Shown here one piece after another: positions 1 to 11,800 of a DNA stretch of 64,000 nucleotides. Location: NCBI RefSeq assembly GCF_033115175.1, contig NC_084837.1:11794266-11858265 (forward strand), given 5' to 3'. Under the pieces are notes generated by a model. It did no database searches. It had not been told where the DNA came from and saw only the letters and a program-made list of their open reading frames with translations. The first letter of the stretch is position 1; every line of letters starts with the position of its first letter. The stretch is from Lepus europaeus (Eukaryota > Chordata > Mammalia > Lagomorpha > Leporidae). The position numbers were made by a program, and so were the translations under genes.

Positions 1-1796
1 AGGGCTGGAGGGTGGAGTCCAGCTGGGAGCCTCCATGACCTCAGCTGAGGCTCTGGATCCAGCCACGCCTGATCTCCCTGCCTCTGGACTTGTTGGTTGC
101 ACAAAGCCCTTGTCCCCCGTAGCCTTTAGAGTCCTGACTGATGCAGCCAGCATCGCGATGGTCCATTGGTTGTAGCGCATGCCTGTAAGTGCTAAGGAGA
201 ACCAGAGCTGTGGGACGGCAGAAAGAGCAGCAGCAGCGTTCAGTGTCACCGGGGCTGTCTCCGTCCCAGGGGTCTCATCTGAGCAGCCCCTACGGCCTTC
301 GGACCACCTCCCAGAAGGAGCTTCGAGGATGAGGTGCCCGGAGCTGCAGAGCGAGCGCAGCTCCTTTCCAGAGAGGCTGCTGCACGGGCCATGGTGTGGG
401 GACTCAGGACAGCACTGGGCTACACAGCGGCCTTCAGCGTGGCATGGGTTCACCTGCTGGGGACCCCGAGGAGCCCACACAGTGTGGCTTCCCATGGGGC
501 AGGACCCTCGCTCCGGGCTCAGAGTTCATCGCTCCGACTCCTCAGCCTTGTCGGACTTGGCTTCCACGAGAGTGATCACGTTGCCCAGCGTCATTTCGGA
601 ACTTGGGGCCTGGCCCGAATCTCAGTGATTCTCCGCTGGGGCTGATTTTGCAATGATCTGGTCGCGTCAGGGGGTGTTTGGGGCTGTCACCACTGGGAGG
701 GTGCTAGATTGGCCCCTAGTGGGCAGAGTCCAAGATGCTGCACATCCCACCGTGTGCAGGATAGCGACCCCTTAAGCAATCACCTGCCGCAGTCCAGCGT
801 GCCAGTGCTGATCTCACCACTGCACAGTCTGAGAGCCTGAAGGAGGCCCGCGAGCCTGCACACGGCCCTGCCCAGCTGCTCCTGAGCAGAGCAGGGCTTA
901 GGCATCGTGCCAGCCTCGCCAGGCCTGGTCTGTGCACCAGACCCAGGATCATCCCAGGTCACGAGCAAATGCAAGGGGCTGCTCCCAGGCTCCTCCTCCA
1001 CAGCCAACCGAAACCTGCTCTGCTGGCTGAGGCCCCAGTGCCTTGGTCCAGCCAGGCCCAGGGGCTACAGTGCTGAAAGGACCACCTTCACACCTGGGTC
1101 ACAGGTGAACAGTGGGGAGAAGGGCTGTGGGAGGGCTGCCCGGAGGAGGTGTGCAGACATCAAGCCCACCTCTGCTCGCTGTCCCCCACCCCACGGAGGC
1201 TGCCAGGTGCCCTGGTTCCCCTCCACCATCCTCAGTCTTGTCTTCCCATGTGCCCTGCACCAGTGGCCGTGCCAGCTGCTGGCTCATTTCCCACGGCCTG
1301 CTGGCCTGTCCTGGACACAGTCCTGGGTCCCCGTGCACAGCCTGTGAGCCCCGGCACCCCCAGGACGGTTTGTGGAGAGCACGACCCGGAAGGGGACATC
1401 CTGTACAGCGGGGCTGCTGTCTCTTGGGAAAGCCCCTCCTGACAGAGAAGCCCACCTTGGTGGCCCAGGGTCCCAGCACCCACCTGGTGGCAGCTCTGCT
1501 CCCTGCAGAGCCGTCTCTGCAGGCAGGGGAGCCGGGCTGTCCTGGCTCCCTGGCTCCCAGCCCTGCCTCACCACAGTCCAGATCACATCATTCAAGCTGT
1601 GGCCTCCTCTCCTGCCACAGGGCCTTTGCATGCTGGTGTCTCATGAGCACTTGTCCCTCGGGCCCCCCATTCTCCAGAAAAGGCGTCTCCCGCTACCCAC
1701 CCCACGAGGTCGACTCTCTGATCACACACATTCCAGCCTGCATTTCCCTTCATTTTTAATGCACCTTGTAATCTTTTATTGGTTTGCATGATTTAA
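1..1796. other. Unassigned GC-rich intergenic sequence
   Basis: No exon or recent repeat was recognised. Open frames here are short, overlap on both strands and show no family motif. The part around 1560-1790 (CAGGGCCTTTGCATGCTGG) resembles the 3' end of an old LINE-2 type repeat, at low confidence. In human the gene on this side of MCEE is NAGK, but no NAGK coding sequence was recognised. Confidence 0.4.
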
Positions 1797-1856
1797 AATT
1801 TTTTTAAAAATACCTATTTATGTATTTGAAGGGCAGAGTTTCAGAGAAGAGAGAGA

Positions 1857-1901
<45 letters not shown>

Positions 1902-2107
1902 TCCACCTGCTGGTTTATTCCCACAACAACTGGGGCTGCGCCAGGCTGAAGCCAGGAACCTGGTACTCAGGCTGTCTTCCTCTGCCTTCCCAGACACATT
2001 AGCAGGAAGCTGGATCAGAAGTGGAGCAGCAGGGACTTGAACCAGCATCCTATGGAATGCTGGCATCTCAGGCAGCGGCTTAACCGCTACACCACAATGC
2101 TGACCCC
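1797..2107 (-). mobile_element. CSINE copy
   Basis: The reverse-complement tail (TTTTTAAAAATACCTATTTATG), a GA-rich stretch at 1850-1898 and a head ending CACCACAATGCTGACCCC give a full-length minus-strand copy. The GA tract has expanded to a near-perfect (GA)n run. Confidence 0.9.
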
Positions 2108-4136
2108 CGACTGTGTCATTGACAGTTTTCTCTCTCTCACGCAGGGACTGTACCTGCAACCCCATGCATTCTCAGCTCATGGCACACTGCGTGACAGAGC
2201 GCAGGCCCTCGGGAAGGTTTGTTGACCGAAAGTGTGAACAGATGACAGAAAACATTTAAGAAGCACTCTGATGCCTTCCCATCCCTAAAGATCTGTCCTG
2301 GGCCGGGCCTTGCATTTCCACCGCAGAGGTCTGTCTGGATAAGGGCACTGTGCTCGCAGGCCTCTGTCATCAGCATTTCGGTAGGTCTATTCCTGGGTAC
2401 ACAGGGGCTCCAGCAAAGACGGGCAGCTGGGAGAAGCGGGAGGGGGGTGCAAATGCAGATGCAAAGCCACACTGTGTGGCTTCCCCCAAGCCCAGGCTGG
2501 CCAGCCCCTCCCAGTGAAGAGGGTGGGCTTGGGGGGCGCTGACCTCAGGCTGGAGTCCCATGGAATTTCCAGGTGCGGGAGTGAGGCCTGGGCTCTCATC
2601 TCTTCTGAAGGCCTTCACCTCGTGGGTAAAGACTTTGAACCTGGCCTTCTAGGGCCCTTGGGCGACAAGGAAGAGGACATGAGGAGAACGGGCCTCCAGT
2701 CACAGGGGCAGCCTGGTCAGCAGGAGGAGGGCCACGTCCTCTGGCACGTCCCTCTGAGCTGTCCTGACGGGCTTGTCGTGGGGTCCAGGGAGCGATGAGC
2801 CTTTTCCACCACTTGGAGACCAGTGTTCTGGGATTTGCCAGCATGGGATCCTATAAGGGACTCAGGGTATGACAAAGGACACGTGACCAGGAGATCCACA
2901 CCCAAGGGTCTGTTCCAGCCAGAGCTCTGGGGCTGCTGGAGCCTGCCAGTGTCCAAACCACTCCTTGTTATGTTAGAAGAACACCTGTCTTTGGAGTAGA
3001 GCCCACCCCAGTGACCTCGTTTTAACATGATTGCCTCCGTCAAGACCCTATTTCCAAGTAAGTCACATCCGAAGATTCTGGGAGTACAGACTTCAACATA
3101 CAAATGTGCAAGGGGGCACAGTTCAACCTGTGGCATGGAGAGACCATGGCCCTGAGGGCCCAGTGCAGTGTGGGGCCTGCGCCCATCCCACTGCCCGGTG
3201 AGTCCTCCCCACGGACGGCGACCCTGCACAGTGAGAGGACGGTAATCACAGGTTAAGGCTGGCCTCTTCCCACTTCCTCCCTGGCCGTCTACGTACCCCG
3301 TCAGTAAACGGCCGAGACCATCCGGGGAAATGACTGAGCCGGCTCTAGCCAAGGGCTGCTTGGGACTTGTCCCCAGAGTGCCACTCCCTGGAACACAGCC
3401 ACTGGAGGAAGACAGGACTCTGCGAGGGAAGTGAGGTCAGGCTCCCTGGAGCTGTCCAGCACATTCTCAGCGGAGGGGAGGGAAGCTGTGTCTTGCAGCC
3501 GCAACACCTCCCTGCGGACCTCAGAGCTTAAAATAACAATGACTTATTCTTTGGCGACTCCGTAGGTTCAGAGTGTGACACAGAGCACAATGCCCTAAGG
3601 TCGAGGGGTGGGCAGGGCTGTGCTGTCTGGAGGCCACAGGGGAGACTTGGTTTCCCATCTTCTGCAGCTGCCAGCAGGTGCCACGTTCAGGGGAGGAGAC
3701 ACAGATGAAGCTGAGGATCTCGAGCCTTGAGTCCGGGTGAACCTTAGTCTTCCTTGCCACGTCCAAGGAGCCCAGCCTCTTGCTTGGATCCCCGCGGCTC
3801 CTCTCCTCTCCTCTCCTCTCCTCTCCTCTCCTCTCCTCTCCTCTCCTCTCCTCTCCTTTCCTCTGTGGATCAGGTGTGACGCGGGAGATGTCACCACTGA
3901 GACGGCCCCCTGGCTTCACTGCTGATGCTGGGATTCCACAATGGCACAGTTCTTCTCGGCCAAAGACAGGCAGGTGCATTTGTCCTAAGGGTTGTAAAGC
4001 AGTGGTCACCAGGCTGCTTGGACTTATGTGCCCGGTGGCAGTGACTCATGGACCCCAAGGAATGAAATGAGTGCTCCAGACCTTCCCAGACTAAATGTGG
4101 TTCACAGCCCTGAAGTCCCCTGATTGGAAGGGAAAC
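2108..4136. other. Unassigned intergenic sequence with an old LTR tail
   Basis: Moderately GC-rich, with no recognised exon. The stretch 3020-3135 (CAAGACCCTATTTCCAAGTA, then CTTCAACATAC and GGGGGCACAGTTCAACC) resembles the minus-strand end of an old mammalian LTR-type repeat. The remainder shows nothing I can name except the pentanucleotide array listed separately. Confidence 0.4.
3798..3862. repeat. (CTCCT)n pentanucleotide array
   Basis: About twelve near-perfect tandem copies of CTCCT, with one T-for-C change near the right end. On the minus strand it reads as an Arg-Arg-Gly-Glu-Glu repeat, which is translation of a microsatellite and not a protein. Confidence 0.95.
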
Positions 4137-4465
4137 TGGGGGCCGTCGCTGTGGCCCAGCACATTAAGCCTCCACCTGAAGTGCTGGCATCCCATATGGG
4201 CACCAGTTCAAGTCCTGGCTGCTCCACTTCCCATCTACCTCCCTGCTAACGGCCTGGGAAAGCACTGGAGGATGGCCCAAGTGCTTGGGCCTCTAAACCC
4301 TTGTGGGAGACCTGGAAGAAGCTCCTGGCTCCTGGCTTCAGACGGGCCCAGCTCTGGCCATGTGGCCATCTGGGGAGTGACTCAGAAGATGGAAAACCTC
4401 TCTGTGTCTCCCTCTCTCTGTCTGTAACTTTGCCTCTCAAATAAATAAATAAACATTAATTTAAG
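4137..4465 (+). mobile_element. CSINE copy followed by (GA)n
   Basis: Head GGGGGCCGTCGCTGTGG, internal CCCATATGGG and tail CAAATAAATAAATAAAC. A (GA)n tract at 4465-4484 follows directly. No clear target duplication is visible. Confidence 0.9.
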
Positions 4466-5031
4466 AGAGAGAGAGAGAGAGAGAGCGCTGAATGTCCCAA
4501 GGAAGGGCACTTCAATATTGCTGCAAGTAAGCACCATAAGTTTTCCCCTGAAGCTTTCCCGTGGGGACCTCTGGCCATTCACAAGGTCACATGCACTGGG
4601 AAGGAGGAAATGCCAAGACCTTCTGTGCATTGGCTCTGAAGTTGCATTAATTCTTAGGACCATTTCTAGAAAATTCTTGGGAAACAAAATGCCACTGCCC
4701 ACTAGCCCACAAGTGTGAGCTTAGGATAGTCAGGTGACACATGAGTTTGGGGCCAGTCTGGCTGACCGTGGGCCCGAGGCCTACAGCTCTGCGCTGTGGT
4801 CATTCCCATTCTAGAGTGCATCATTGGAGTATAGACATGCATAGCCCCTCAAAGAGTCCCCACATTGGCTACCCTGACCCGTGGGGTGAAGGTCATGATA
4901 ATAGGAAGGGCTAGGAACGGTCCCCCCATTCTGGGTTGGTTGTCACCGCAGGAGACTGGAACGGTGCAGGGTGGGATGCCTGTCACAGCCTCATTTAATG
5001 TGCCTCTTTGCCCTGAGTAGAAAGCCTGTGT

Positions 5032-5312
5032 GGGGCTGGTGCTGTGGCAGAGCAGATAAAGCCATTGCCTGCGGTGCCGGCATCCCACATGAGCACTGGT
5101 TCAAGACCCGGCTGCTCCACTTCCCATCCAGCTCCCTGCTGATGGCCTAGGAAAGCAGCAGAAGATGGCCCAAGTCCTTGGGCCCCTGCACCCATGTGAG
5201 AGACCTGGAAGAAGCTCCTGACTTCTGGCTTCGGCGTGGCCCAGCCCTGGCCAGTGGATGGAAGATATCTCTACTGCCTTTCAAATAAATACATCTTTAA
5301 AAAATTTAAAAA
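5032..5312 (+). mobile_element. CSINE copy, shortened tail
   Basis: Head GGGGCTGGTGCTGTGG. The CT-rich part is reduced to CTCTACTGCC before AAATAAATACATC, so the 3' third is shortened compared with other copies. Confidence 0.9.
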
Positions 5313-6594
5313 GCAAGCATATGAATTTTGGAAAATGACAACGGGCTGTCATAAACTGCATCTGGTGGCAACTCCAATCGCAGCTGCCGTGGTGGATGTG
5401 GTTGAGAAGTGGTCCAAGCGTGGGTCCAGATTGGAGCAAAACAACGTAGCCCTGGCACGGGGCGTGCTGTGTCACTGTTCCCTTTTCCCCACGTCCTCAC
5501 ATGAGAAAGGCTGGCAAATGTCACAGCTTCCAAGGGAGACTGACTGAGAAGACACAGTCGTGACACGATCAATATGCTGGCTGGGGAGACGTCACCCCTA
5601 TGAAGGGCAGGGGGCTAACATGGTGGGCTGCGTGGACGATCTCCGTGTCGCCCCTCCTGAGCCAGTCCCCCCTGCCTGCCCCTCCTGGGGACTGTATCCC
5701 TGGGACAAGCCCTCCTCTCCAAACGAGACAACGGAAGAAGACTGGAGGAGTGAAGAGAGCGGTGCTGGGGGGTTCCCTCCCCACCCCCTTCCCCGGCTCT
5801 CCGCCTTGCATAGCGCCGTGAACTGGCTGTACGCGTCTGCAAGAGCCCACAGCTCCGCCACACAGCCCTTCCCCACCACTGCCGATTTCACCGGATTCCA
5901 CCGACTGCTCCCCCAGTTTGGTCTGTTAGACCTGGGGATGCCAACCGCCCCCTGGTGTCGCTGAGACCCAGGTGCTACCCTGCTGGCTTTGCAGACCCCT
6001 GCTCCACCTTATACACAAACAGTCCTGTTAGGATAAGCCCTCCAGATTCACCCCGCCTGAAGTCATCACCGTGTTCTGCTTGGACCCTTGCAGATTCATT
6101 CAGCTGGCTTTTACTGAGCTGTTATCATGTCATTCGTGCCGGGCGTTGAGGGAGATCCCACTGAGAGCCAGATGCCTGGCTTCTCTCAGGACTCTGGGAG
6201 AGCCAGGCTCAATTCCAAGGAGCACCCAGATGAAGAGAAATTACCAATGCGGTGAACTGAGAGCAGGACGGGGCGCAGTGCCGGGGGGTACATGACGGGA
6301 GAAGGTGGTCCTCCCTTCGTCAGAGCTGGTGTCCAGGCTGGGGAGCAGCTGGCCGGACGGAGCACGGCGCTTTGGAGGAACTGAATCTGCTTACTCAGAG
6401 GAGGCTGGAGCGGCAGGAATGTGCAGGAGTGGCAGACCAGGCCGAGCAGGCCTCATCAAAGACCTCACACCACCGAAAACTCCGACTCACTGCTAATGAA
6501 CAGAAAATTGCAGGGGTGATGGGCTATCGCTTCTGAGACTGGGTTACAAAAAAGACAGTGGCTTCCCTTTTTTGATGCCCTCCCTGGCCTCTCG

Positions 6595-6625
<31 letters not shown>

Positions 6626-7239
6626 GGCTCACCAACTGCCATATTGTGAGGACACTGAGGTGAGGAATCCAAGCCCGACAGCATCCTTGACCGTGACCTT
6701 GGAAGGCCTCCACCTGCGTGAGCTCCCACGCATTCTCCAGCCCTAGCTGAGCCTCCAAGTGACTGCAGCCCCAGCTATAACACAGCTACAACCTCAGAGA
6801 GACCCTAAGCCAGGGTCAGCTGCTATGCCAGGTGCAGATTCCTGGGGAATAACAATGTGTAGTGTTCTAAGCTGCTGAGATGTCCGGGGAGTTCTTATGC
6901 AGCCATAGGTAACACTGTATGTCTATGTATATGTATGGACATGTATGTAGTATGTGATACTACAGAGCATGTATAGTGGGGAGGGCGGCCTGCTTCATTT
7001 ATTCAAGGAATATTGAGTAGCAATTTGGGGGTGGTTATTTTTGGATGAGTAACACAGAAATGTGGTTGGATGTTCTACAGTAGGGATGGATCCCTCCGGT
7101 AGACCCGCAGTTCCTGCACCATGGCTTCATGGTGTCAGTGCCTGGTACACCCTTTCAGGAAGATGTGTGCCCCTGTGAGCAAATACAAAAGTTCACAATG
7201 CCACTCTGCACTTGTTTTCCTCCTGGATCCATACATCTT
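5313..7239. other. Unassigned intergenic sequence
   Basis: No exon or recent repeat was recognised. A perfect-looking (CT)n run lies at 6595-6625. A short region of TATGTATATGTATGGACATG-like purine/pyrimidine alternation lies at about 6915-6950. Open frames across 5560-5964 overlap on both strands in GC-rich DNA and have no family resemblance. Confidence 0.4.
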
Positions 7240-7690
7240 GAAAACATCCTGCTTTCGTTGTTTTTTCACACCTATATGCAACTCCATTATATGAATTGCA
7301 CATGTTATGCATAGTAACTCATCCTCCTTGATGGGTATCTAGGTTATTTCTAGTCACTTGCTAATGCAAACAATGGCACAATGAGTAACTGTCAGCCTGT
7401 GACATTTCGCACCATCAGGCACATTTCTAGAAGCAGCACAATGAAGACACAGCTTTGATAACTATGGCCAAACTACCATGCAGTAGTACAGTTGGACAGA
7501 GGCCTCCTCATGGCCGTCACCATCAGCAACAGGAAGCAGTGTCAGCTTCCCCCATGACTGACAACAGTGTTGTCTCACTGTTTTCATCTTTGCCCATCTG
7601 GTCAGTGAGTAACCTGTGCTTAGTGTGTGTATGGTGGAGGATCTTTAGAGTACTGGCATGGTACGTGTGTGCTGTTAAAAGCCAATAAAG
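7240..7690 (-). mobile_element. Old L1 3' region, antisense
   Basis: The sequence TTGATGGGTATCTAGG, then CTAATGCAAACAATGGCACA and CCAAACTACCATGCAG, follows the familiar reverse-complement pattern of old mammalian L1 3' ends (distance to target, unstable bases, then the CCAAATTGCC block). It is heavily diverged, and its ends are uncertain. Confidence 0.55.
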
Positions 7691-8566
7691 AACACGCCTG
7701 ATGCCAAGTGTAGAATGTATTGTGGGGACCAGAGCAGGTGCAGTGGGCCCAGATGGAGGGGGATGGGGAGACAGTGCAGATGGACTGAAAGCTATTTGCA
7801 AGACTAAAGAAAGAGGGCTTTGTGAGCGGTGTGTGTGTGTGTGTGTGTGTACTCTCCAGGAGAAGGTTGGTGAGGAGGAGGCGGTGCCAGCATTTGTCTT
7901 CAGTCTCTGTCTTGGGCAACTTGAAGAAAGATGGTGCCCTTCGCTGAGACAGGCGAGGCTGAAGGAGGGCCAGGTTTGTGTGGGAACCACATATGTTTCC
8001 TGTGGTTGCTATGAGAACCATTCACTGCTTGCCTGTACTATACACAGAGCCTCCCTCCCACACCTTAGTGGAGTTTTACATCTTAACGCATGTCTTGGAT
8101 TTAACATATTTAAAATCCCATACACCAAGAGGGATGTCAGGCCGTCATAAGATGTCAAGCCCTCCCCTGGTCTTCCACAATGCACTGAGCAAGTGTTTGC
8201 CGAAGGCAGCAGAGGCCAGGAATCACGGGGTGAGTGTGTGACACCAGTGTACTCTGCTGCATGGATTCCATCTGAGTCTCACTCCACATAGGGGAACGTG
8301 GGCTGGCAGGGATTTTAAAAATGACACAGGCGTGCATCCTCTGGGAGAACAAAAGGCCCTGCAGTGAAATGCCACGAGCTGGGACAGATGGCCCCCGATC
8401 ATCCCTGTGGTCCCCACAGCCCCACACTCTCCTCATCTCCAGCTGCTGGCTGGAGCCTCTCCCCAAGCCAGCAAAACAAGAGAAGAAATGAGTCACTTCC
8501 TGTCCTTGCAACTGCGAAAGTCAAGGGCAAAGAGGAAAGAAGCGCAGGGCCCTGCTTCTCTGTCTG
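7691..8566. other. Unassigned sequence with a (TG)n microsatellite
   Basis: Contains (GT)n at 7829-7848. No gene or recognised transposon otherwise. Confidence 0.4.
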
Positions 8567-8705
8567 GGGCAGCGTTCTCAGACCGCGGGCCCAGCCAGCA
8601 GCACTGGCATCCTCTGAGAACCGGTTAGAAACACAGATTGTCAGGCCTCGACTCAGACCGACTGGTTCCAAAATTCTCCAGGGTGTTGTCCCAAAATCTC
8701 CCTTT
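8567..8705 (+). mobile_element. MER5A-like DNA transposon fragment
   Basis: The order of blocks (GTTCTCAGACC, CAGCAGCACTGGCATC, GAACCGGTTAGAAACACAGA, TTGTCAGGCCTCGACTCAGA) matches the MER5A non-autonomous hAT-Charlie element. The right part is interrupted by the neighbouring CSINE. Confidence 0.7.
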
Positions 8706-8716
8706 TAACACCTCTG

Positions 8717-9083
8717 TGGGGCTGGCATTGTGACACAGCGTGTTAAACCACCCGCCTCCTGTAATGCCGGCATCTCATATGGGTGCCAGTTTGAGACCCA
8801 GCTGCTCCACTTCCAATCCAGTTCCCTGCTAATGTGCCTAGGAAAGCAGTGGAGGATGGCCCAAGTGTCTAGAGCTCTGCACCTATATGGGAGACCTGGA
8901 AGAAGCTCCTGACTCCTGGTTTTGTCTGGTCCAGCACTGGCTGTTTTGTCCATTTGAGGAGTGAACCAGCAGATGGAAGGAAGATCTCTCACTCCCACCC
9001 CCCCCCTTTCTCTCTGTAACTCTGATTTTCAAATAAAATAAATCAATCTAAAAAAACAACAACAACAACAACAAAAAAAAACA
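8717..9083 (+). mobile_element. CSINE copy with (AAC)n tail
   Basis: Head GGGGCTGGCATTGTGAC and internal TCTCATATGGGTGCC. The A-rich tail has evolved into an (AAC)n microsatellite at about 9053-9075. Confidence 0.9.
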
Positions 9084-9540
9084 GAACACAAGGTGTCCAT
9101 GTGAATCTGATGCCTGCTGCAGATGGAGAACCTCAGAGTGGGAGAGTCCCCCGCCCACCCCGCCACTGCCTCCATGTGGAGCAAGAAGGAGAGTGGAGCG
9201 GGAGGGGGGGGGGGAGCCTGAGAACTCCCTGGGGAGCACCCCTCATTTCCCCCTGAGGCCTGCAGGCCTTGCTGATATGACCAGACACACCCTAGGACTT
9301 TGCGCCAGAGACCCAGGGCCCCGAGGGCAATGTGGCCACTGTAGCAGATCCCAGCGCAGAGGGCCAAGTGCACGCCAAGGAAGACCCTCCTGGTGTGGCC
9401 AACGTGAGACAGGGGCCCCCGACTACAGCCCAGGTGCCACTCTGCCATGCCACCTCCCCTCCAGGCTGCAGGCAGATCAAGCTTCTGGCCCTGGAAGTCC
9501 CTTCATTTAGTGAGGCAGACGACAGCAGAACCACCACATG
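9084..9540. other. Unassigned unique sequence
   Basis: GC-rich with a G-run of about ten at 9208-9217. No gene recognised. Confidence 0.35.
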
Positions 9541-10038
9541 CTCAAATTTCTCCCTTCTCCATAACATGCTCGGGCTTGGGAGATGCAAATGTATCAAAGC
9601 ACAGTAATACATAGACAGCTAAGACTGGAGGGAGAAGAGGAACCCTTCTTGGATGTGAATCGGCCACGTTTGTCTTCTTCTTCTTCTTTTTTTTTTTTTT
9701 TTTTTTTTTGACAGGCTGAGTGGATAGTGAGAGAGAGAGAGACAGAGAGAAAGGTCTTTTTGCCGTTGGTTCACTCTCCAATGGCCACTGGACGCTCAAA
9801 TTTCTCCCTTCTCCATAACATGCTCGGGCTTGGGAGATGCAAATGTATCAAAGCACAGTAATACATAGACAGCTAAGACTGGAGGGAGAAGAGGAACCCT
9901 TCTTGGATGTGAATCGGCCACGTTTGTCTTCTTCTTCTTTTTTTTTTTTTTTTTTTTGACAGGCTGAGTGGATAGTGAGAGAGAGAGAGACAGAGAGAAA
10001 GGTCTTTTTGCCGTTGGTTCACCCTCCAATGGCCACTG
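9541..10038. repeat. Tandem direct duplication, unit about 250 bp
   Basis: The block 9541-9790, starting CTCAAATTTCTCCCTTCTCC and ending CCAATGGCCACTG, recurs at 9795-10038 almost base for base. Differences I can see are the poly(T) length and one T/C change (CACTCTCC versus CACCCTCC). The unit carries unique sequence plus the 3' part of a minus-strand CSINE. The first copy stops abruptly inside the SINE. Confidence 0.95.
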
Positions 10039-10270
10039 CGGCTGGCGCATCTCGCTGATCCGAAGCCAGGAGCCAGGTGCTTCTCCTGGTCTCCCATGCG
10101 GGTGCAGGGCCCAAGGACTTGGGCCATCCTCCACTGCCTTCCCGGGCCATAGCAGAGAGCTGGCCTGGAAGAGGGGCAACCAGGATAGAATCCGGCGCCC
10201 AAACTGGGACTAGAACCCGGTGTGCCGGCGCTGCAAGGCGGAGGATTAGCCTGTTAAGCCACGGTGCCGG
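9934..10270 (-). mobile_element. Young CSINE copy (complete), target duplication intact
   Basis: Poly(T), then GACAGGCTGAGTGGATAG, through to the GCCGGCC end. The target duplication GGCCACGTTTGTCTTCTT is at 9916-9933 and 10269-10286. A truncated copy of the same SINE (about 9680-9790) belongs to the upstream duplicate unit. Confidence 0.95.
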
Positions 10271-10286
10271 CCACGTTTGTCTTCTT

Positions 10287-10845
10287 AAACAAAGGTGAAA
10301 ACAATGCCCATGGGAAGCAGGAGTGCAAACCGGGGCTGCCAGGGCTGAGCTGGCAGCGCGGAGACACCTCCAGGCGGCTGCCTGCAGGTAGCAGGCTCTG
10401 AATCAAACACGCTGGACGGATTCTCTCCTAAAACAGAGGTGCAGGGCCAGAACCGAACAAAAACCAGAGGAAGTTTTATCCTACAGATGCAAGACCATAC
10501 AAGCACGAACCTAGCAAAGCTAATAGCACATCCAGAAGACTTTAAGCCAAACATATTCTCAGAAATAAGACGAAGAGAAACAAGAGTCAATATGCATCGT
10601 GGGAAATAAAAATGCAATTCTTGACATGAGCGATTCGGTACCTCGGCAGAACATCCCAGGCGTGGGACAGAACACGCTTGTGGGCACGCATGTACACACA
10701 CAGTGCACGTGCAGAACATCAAGGATAAGAGATGGACAAGCTGCCAGAAAGAAAAGATGATCGATTACTCCTTTTTTAAAAAGCCAGACTACATCGGATT
10801 TCTTATCAGTGACCTTCCCTAACGAAGACAGTGAATAGGAGTTTC
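10287..10845. other. Unassigned sequence
   Basis: Unique-looking sequence with no exon or named repeat. Parts near 10540-10640 are A-rich in the style of old L1, but I could not align them with confidence. Confidence 0.35.
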
Positions 10846-10859
10846 AAAGTATAGAGGGG

Positions 10860-11192
10860 CGGGGCCAGCCAGCACTGTGGTGCTGCGGGTTAAAGTCCTC
10901 ACCTGAAGTGCAGCCATCCCATATGGGCGCTGGTTCAAGACTCGGCTGCTCTACTTCCAATCCACTCTCTGCTATGGCCTGGGAAAGCAGTAGAAGATGT
11001 TCCAAGTCTTTGGGCCCCTGCGCCCGTGTGGGAGACTGGAAGAAGCTCCTGGCTTTTGGCTTCGGATCAGCGCAGCTCCGGCCATTGCGGCCAGTTGGGC
11101 AGTGAACCATCCATCGGATGGAAAACCTCTTTCTCTCTCTGTGTAACTCTGACTTTCAAATTAATAAATAAATAAATCTCTTTAAAAAAAAA
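10860..11192 (+). mobile_element. CSINE copy with target duplication
   Basis: Head GGGGCCAGCCAGCACTGTGG. Flanked by AAAGTATAGAGGGG (10846-10859) and AAAGTATAGGGGG (11193-11205), an insertion duplication with one base missing. Confidence 0.95.
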
Positions 11193-11273
11193 AAAGTATA
11201 GGGGGTAATTCCCACGGAACTCTGAGCCCAGAATTCTGCACCCAGGAAAATTATCTTTCAAGAGCGAGAGCAG

Positions 11274-11578
11274 GCCGGCGCCGCGGCTCAATAGGCTAAT
11301 CCTCTGCCTTGAGGCGCCAGCACCCTGGGTTCTAGTCCCGGTCGGGGCGCCGGATTCTGTCCCAGTTGCCCCTCTTCCAGGCCAGCTCTCTGCTGTGGCC
11401 CAGGAGTGGGCCCTGCACCCGCATGGGAGACCAGGAGAAGCGCCTGGCTCCTGGCTTCAGATCAGTGCGATGCGCTGGCTGCGGCGGCCATTGGAGGGTG
11501 AACCAACGACAAAGGAAGACCTTTCTGTCTGTCTCTCTCTCTCACTGTGCACTCTGCCTGTCAAAAAAAAAAAAAAAA
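11274..11578 (+). mobile_element. Young CSINE copy with exact target duplication
   Basis: Young-subfamily head GCCGGCGCCGCGGCTC and a pure A tail. AGAGCGAGAGCAG is repeated exactly at 11261-11273 and 11579-11591. Part of the middle, before CAGGAGTGGGCCCTGC, is deleted. Confidence 0.95.
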
Positions 11579-11591
11579 AGAGCGAGAGCAG

Positions 11592-11800
11592 CCTAGAACA
11601 GTGGGGCGAGGCCAGGCTAAAACCAAGAGCTGAGAACTCACATCTGGGTCTCTCACGTGGGTGGCAGGCAGGCACCTGTCCCCTCCACTGCTGCCTCCCA
11701 GGATGCACAGGAGAGAGAGGCTGGAACTGGAAGTGGAGCTGGGACTTGAAAGCAGGCAGTGTGACACGGGATGCACGCAATCCACGTGACGTCTGTGCTG
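11592..11800 (-). mobile_element. Old tRNA-type SINE fragment
   Basis: Order of blocks (GGCTAAAACCAAGAGC, CTGGGTCTCTCACGTGGGTG, GGAACTGGAAGTGGAGCTGG, GACTTGAAAGCAGG) matches a diverged minus-strand SINE. It abuts the young copy to its left. Confidence 0.65.

Noticed and set aside
1099-1791. Overlapping open frames of 100-215 codons on both strands
   Set aside because: GC-rich chance frames without family motifs, splice support or codon bias.
3595-3925. Open frames rich in Arg-Arg-Gly-Glu-Glu or Leu-Leu-Ser-Ser-Pro
   Set aside because: They are translations of the CTCCT array.
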